This document shows, piece by piece, positions 61,829-64,000 of a stretch of DNA of 64,000 bases (positions are counted from its first letter, which is position 1; each line of letters opens with the position of its first letter). The position numbers and the translations under genes are program-made. This stretch comes from Roseateles_E sp005503085 (GTDB lineage: Bacteria; Pseudomonadota; Gammaproteobacteria; Burkholderiales; Burkholderiaceae_C), in the NCBI RefSeq assembly GCF_028462495.1, contig NZ_JAQOWX010000006.1:1-64000 (forward strand), in the 5' to 3' direction. Below the pieces are notes generated by a model. It ran no database searches. It was not told the DNA's origin and saw only the letters and a program-made list of their open reading frames with translations.

Positions 61829-61918
61829 GACCGTGTCGCCCACCTTGACCAGCAGCTCGATGACCGCCACGTCCTTGACGTCCCCGATGTCCGGGACCTT
61901 GACTTCTACCAATGCCAT
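60275..61918 (-). CDS. aceF: Pyruvate dehydrogenase E2, dihydrolipoamide acetyltransferase
   Basis: Core of the pyruvate dehydrogenase complex; moves the acetyl group from lipoyl arms to CoA. It is 547 aa. Two lipoyl domains carry Lys43 and Lys154 in ESDKAS, separated by Ala/Pro linkers. A peripheral-subunit-binding domain follows at about 240-280 (HASPSIRKLARELGVPLAEVKGSG). The catalytic domain ends with His520 and Asp524 in SWDHRVIDGAAAARF. The start is set by the first lipoyl domain. It follows aceE by 25 bp and precedes lpdA by 16 bp. Confidence 0.97.
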   Translation of the reverse strand: MALVEVKVPDIGDVKDVAVIELLVKVGDTVKAEQSLITVESDKASMEIPSSGAGVVKEIRVKIGDTVNEGSVVLLLEAEGAAAAAPAPAATAAPAPAPVAAAPAPAAAPAASGMVEVVVPDIGDFDEVAVIEVMVKAGDTVKVEQSLITVESDKASMEIPSSHAGVIKDLKVKVGDKVAKGTLLALLEVKGTAPTPALATPAAAPAPAAAPAAAPAVAAAAPAAALPAHEPSSPSGKLPHASPSIRKLARELGVPLAEVKGSGAKGRITESDVQGFVKAVMAGSVQTAAQKAVAPAAAAGGALPGLLPWPKVDFEKFGPIERKELSRIKKISGANLHRNWVVIPHVTNHDDADITELEAFRVATNKENEKSGIKVTMLAFMIKAAVAALKKFPEFNSSLDVDGTLVLKNYFHIGFAADTPNGLVVPVIKDADKKGIFQISQEMGELAKKARDGKLGPADMSGGCFSISSLGGIGGKYFTPIINAPEVAIMGVCKSSIEPVWDGKAFQPRLILPLSLSWDHRVIDGAAAARFNVYFASLLADFRRIAL

Positions 61919-61943
61919 GTGTTGTCTCCGCGAGGCCGCTGAA

Positions 61944-64000
61944 TCAAGCGTACAGGGGGTTGATCTTGTCGGCCTTGATGCCGTACTTCGCAATCGCCTC
62001 GGCCACCTTGGCCAGCGGCAGCTTGCCTTCGTCGGCCAGCGACTTCAGCGCCGCCACGACGATGTAGTGGCGGTTGATCTCGAAATGCTCGCGCAGCTTG
62101 TAGCGGAAATCCGAGCGGCCGAAACCGTCGGTGCCCAGCACCTTGTAGCTGCGACCGGCCGGGATGAAGGCGCGGATCTGCTCGGCGTAGTTCTTCATGT
62201 AGTCGGTCGACGCGATCACCGGGCCGCTGGTCTTGGCCAGCTGCTGGGCGACGAAGGACACGCGCGGTGCCTCGGTCGGGTGCAGCAGGTTCCAGCGCTC
62301 GGCGTCCTGGCCGTCGCGGGTCAGCTCGTTGAAGCTCGGGCAGCTCCAGACATGGGCGCTGACGCCCCAGTCGGCTTCCAGCAGCTTCTTGGCGGCCTGG
62401 CTCTCGCGCAGGATGGTGCCGGAACCCAGCAGGTTGACGACCGGCTTGCTCGTGTCGCCGGCCTGGTCCAGCAGATACATGCCCTTCAGGATCTGCTCCT
62501 CGGTGCCGGCCTGCAGGCCCGGCATCGGGTAGTTCTCGTTGAGCAGCGTGATGTAGAAGTAGACGTTCTCCTGCTTCTCGACCATGCGCTTGAGGCCGCT
62601 GTGCAGGATCACCGCCACTTCGTGGGCGAAGCTCGGGTCGTAGCTGATGCAGTTCGGGATCGTGCCGGCCAGGATATGGCTGTGACCGTCCTCATGCTGC
62701 AGGCCTTCGCCGTTCAGCGTGGTGCGGCCCGAGGTACCGCCGAGCAGGAAGCCGCGCGCCTGCATATCGCCGGCGGCCCAGGCCAGGTCGCCGATGCGCT
62801 GGAAGCCGAACATCGAGTAGTAGACATAGAACGGGATCATCACGCGGTTGTTCGTCGAGTACGACGTTGCCGCAGCGATCCAGCTGGCCATGCCACCGGC
62901 CTCGTTGATGCCTTCTTGCAGGATCTGGCCGGCCTTGTCCTCGCGGTAGTACATCACCTGGTCCTTGTCGACCGGGGTGTAGAGCTGGCCCTTGGGGTTG
63001 TAGATGCCGATCTGGCGGAACAGGCCTTCCATGCCGAAGGTGCGCGCCTCGTCGACCAGGATGGGCACGGTGCGCGGGCCCAGCGCCGGGTCGCGCAGCA
63101 GCTGGGTCAGGAAACGCACATAGGCCTGTGTGGTCGAGATCTCGCGGCCCTCGGCCGTCGGCTCCAGCACCGCCTTGAAGGTGTCCAGCGGCGGCACGGT
63201 GAAGCTCTCCTCGGCCTTGACGCGGCGCTGCGGCAGATAACCACCCAGGGCCTGGCGACGCTCGTGCAGATAGCGCATCTCCGGCGTGTCCTCGGCCGGC
63301 TTGTAGTAAGGCAGCTTGGGCAGCTCGCTGTCGGGGATGGGGATGTTGAAGCGGTCGCGGATGTACTTGATGTCCTCGTCCGACAGCTTCTTGGTCTGGT
63401 GCACGGTGTTCTTGCCCTCACCGGCCTTGCCCATGCCATAGCCCTTGACGGTCTTGACCAGCAGCACGGTGGGTTGGCCCGTGGTGTTGTGGTGGGCGGC
63501 ATGGAAAGCCGCATAGACCTTCTCGGGCTGGTGGCCACCGCGGCGCAGCTCGAACACTTCCTCGTCGCTCATGTGCTCGACCAGCTTCGCCGTCTCCGGA
63601 TACTTGCCGAAGAAGTTCTTGCGCACGAAAGCGCCGTCATTGGCCTTCATGGCCTGGTAGTCGCCGTCCAGCGTCTCCATCATCAGCTGCTTGAGCTTGC
63701 CGCTCTTGTCGCGCGCCAGCAGGGCGTCCCAGCCATTGCCCCACAGCAGCTTGATCACGTTCCAGCCGCTGCCGCGGAATTCGCTCTCCAGCTCCTGCAC
63801 GATCTTGCCGTTGCCGCGCACCGGGCCGTCCAGGCGCTGCAGATTGCAGTTGACGACAAAGACCAGGTTGTCGAGGTTCTCGCGGGCGGCCAGGCCGATC
63901 GCGCCCAGCGATTCGGGCTCGTCCATCTCGCCGTCGCCGCAGAACACCCAGACCTTGCGGTTGGCGGTATCGGCAATGCCGCGGGCATGCAGATACTTCA
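61944..64000 (-). CDS. aceE: Pyruvate dehydrogenase E1 component, homodimeric type (5' end outside window)
   Basis: Thiamine-diphosphate-dependent decarboxylation of pyruvate and transfer to lipoyl-E2. About 685 residues of a roughly 890-aa protein are present. The frame stays open to the edge at 64000 and reads KYLHARGIADTANRKVWVF before FCGDGEMDEPESLGAI, part of the thiamine-diphosphate/Mg motif (GDGEMDEPES, then NLDNLVFVVNCNLQRLDGP). The C-terminus FGRSDFRYKLREHFEINRHYIVVAAL is typical. It is the first gene of the operon. The promoter and regulator are outside the window. Confidence 0.96.
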   Translation of the reverse strand, partial: KYLHARGIADTANRKVWVFCGDGEMDEPESLGAIGLAARENLDNLVFVVNCNLQRLDGPVRGNGKIVQELESEFRGSGWNVIKLLWGNGWDALLARDKSGKLKQLMMETLDGDYQAMKANDGAFVRKNFFGKYPETAKLVEHMSDEEVFELRRGGHQPEKVYAAFHAAHHNTTGQPTVLLVKTVKGYGMGKAGEGKNTVHQTKKLSDEDIKYIRDRFNIPIPDSELPKLPYYKPAEDTPEMRYLHERRQALGGYLPQRRVKAEESFTVPPLDTFKAVLEPTAEGREISTTQAYVRFLTQLLRDPALGPRTVPILVDEARTFGMEGLFRQIGIYNPKGQLYTPVDKDQVMYYREDKAGQILQEGINEAGGMASWIAAATSYSTNNRVMIPFYVYYSMFGFQRIGDLAWAAGDMQARGFLLGGTSGRTTLNGEGLQHEDGHSHILAGTIPNCISYDPSFAHEVAVILHSGLKRMVEKQENVYFYITLLNENYPMPGLQAGTEEQILKGMYLLDQAGDTSKPVVNLLGSGTILRESQAAKKLLEADWGVSAHVWSCPSFNELTRDGQDAERWNLLHPTEAPRVSFVAQQLAKTSGPVIASTDYMKNYAEQIRAFIPAGRSYKVLGTDGFGRSDFRYKLREHFEINRHYIVVAALKSLADEGKLPLAKVAEAIAKYGIKADKINPLYA

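Overview
The window is a 64 kb piece of a GC-rich, gene-dense bacterial chromosome. Gene content and protein motifs point to a betaproteobacterium of the order Burkholderiales, probably near the Roseateles/Rubrivivax/Leptothrix group; this placement is inference, since there is no rRNA in the window. Supporting traits are a class I phaC-phaA-phaB locus, a pyruvate dehydrogenase E3 that carries its own lipoyl domain, glnA with ntrBC, PcaR/PobR-type IclR regulation and LapG/LapD. About 60 protein genes fill almost all of the sequence and no gap between genes exceeds about 300 bp. I see no rRNA, tRNA, insertion sequence, prophage or CRISPR array.

Layout. 1-1059: 3' end of metE. 1070-7913 (minus): a six-gene beta-oxidation operon (multifunctional hydratase/dehydrogenase, thiolase, two hotdog thioesterases, acyl-CoA dehydrogenase, SDR) behind a perfect TetR-type inverted repeat. 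8084-8614: a SAM-II riboswitch with a terminator leading into an unrecognised 137-aa protein. 8749-11211: a hybrid sensor kinase. 11231-12772: a TonB-like protein. 12941-19822 (minus): an acyl-CoA ligase followed by a complete branched-chain-type ABC importer. 20042-23812: chemoreceptor, msrB, bolA-like, a PpiC-type isomerase and a DUF2062 protein. 23803-26238 (minus): pobA-pcaH-pcaG, converting 4-hydroxybenzoate to the protocatechuate ring-cleavage product. 26310-31142: ABC ATPase and tesA (divergent), a FecR/DUF6600 protein, def and a metallo-beta-lactamase-fold hydrolase. 31155-37466 (minus): glnA under a sigma-54 promoter, a DUF4124 protein, ntrB, ntrC and a diguanylate cyclase. 37719-42210 (minus): CinA-like, EI24, sterol-desaturase-like, polysaccharide-deacetylase and beta-propeller genes. 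42300-43989: an AIM24 family protein and an IclR regulator. 44071-47865 (minus): phaC-phaA-phaB. 47979-50182: small membrane protein, pgeF, maiA, NUDIX. 50185-50774: a ParE-type toxin and its antitoxin. 50819-54440: lapD, lapG and an HDOD protein. 54458-58422: an operon of small uncharacterised genes, an orphan membrane-anchored protein, a LysR regulator and a PaiB-like protein. 58471-64000 (minus): aceE-aceF-lpdA, with aceE cut by the window edge.

Together the genes describe carbon flow through acetyl-CoA. Fatty acids, aromatic acids and pyruvate feed it, and phaCAB stores it as polyhydroxyalkanoate. Nitrogen control is on the same stretch (glnA-ntrBC), and there are two independent cyclic-di-GMP elements (a cyclase after ntrC, and LapD/LapG). 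The least expected element is the SAM-II riboswitch in front of a gene with no recognisable methionine function. The least understood gene groups are the translationally coupled propeller/deacetylase/desaturase trio and the ankyrin/VOC/membrane/DUF6152 operon.
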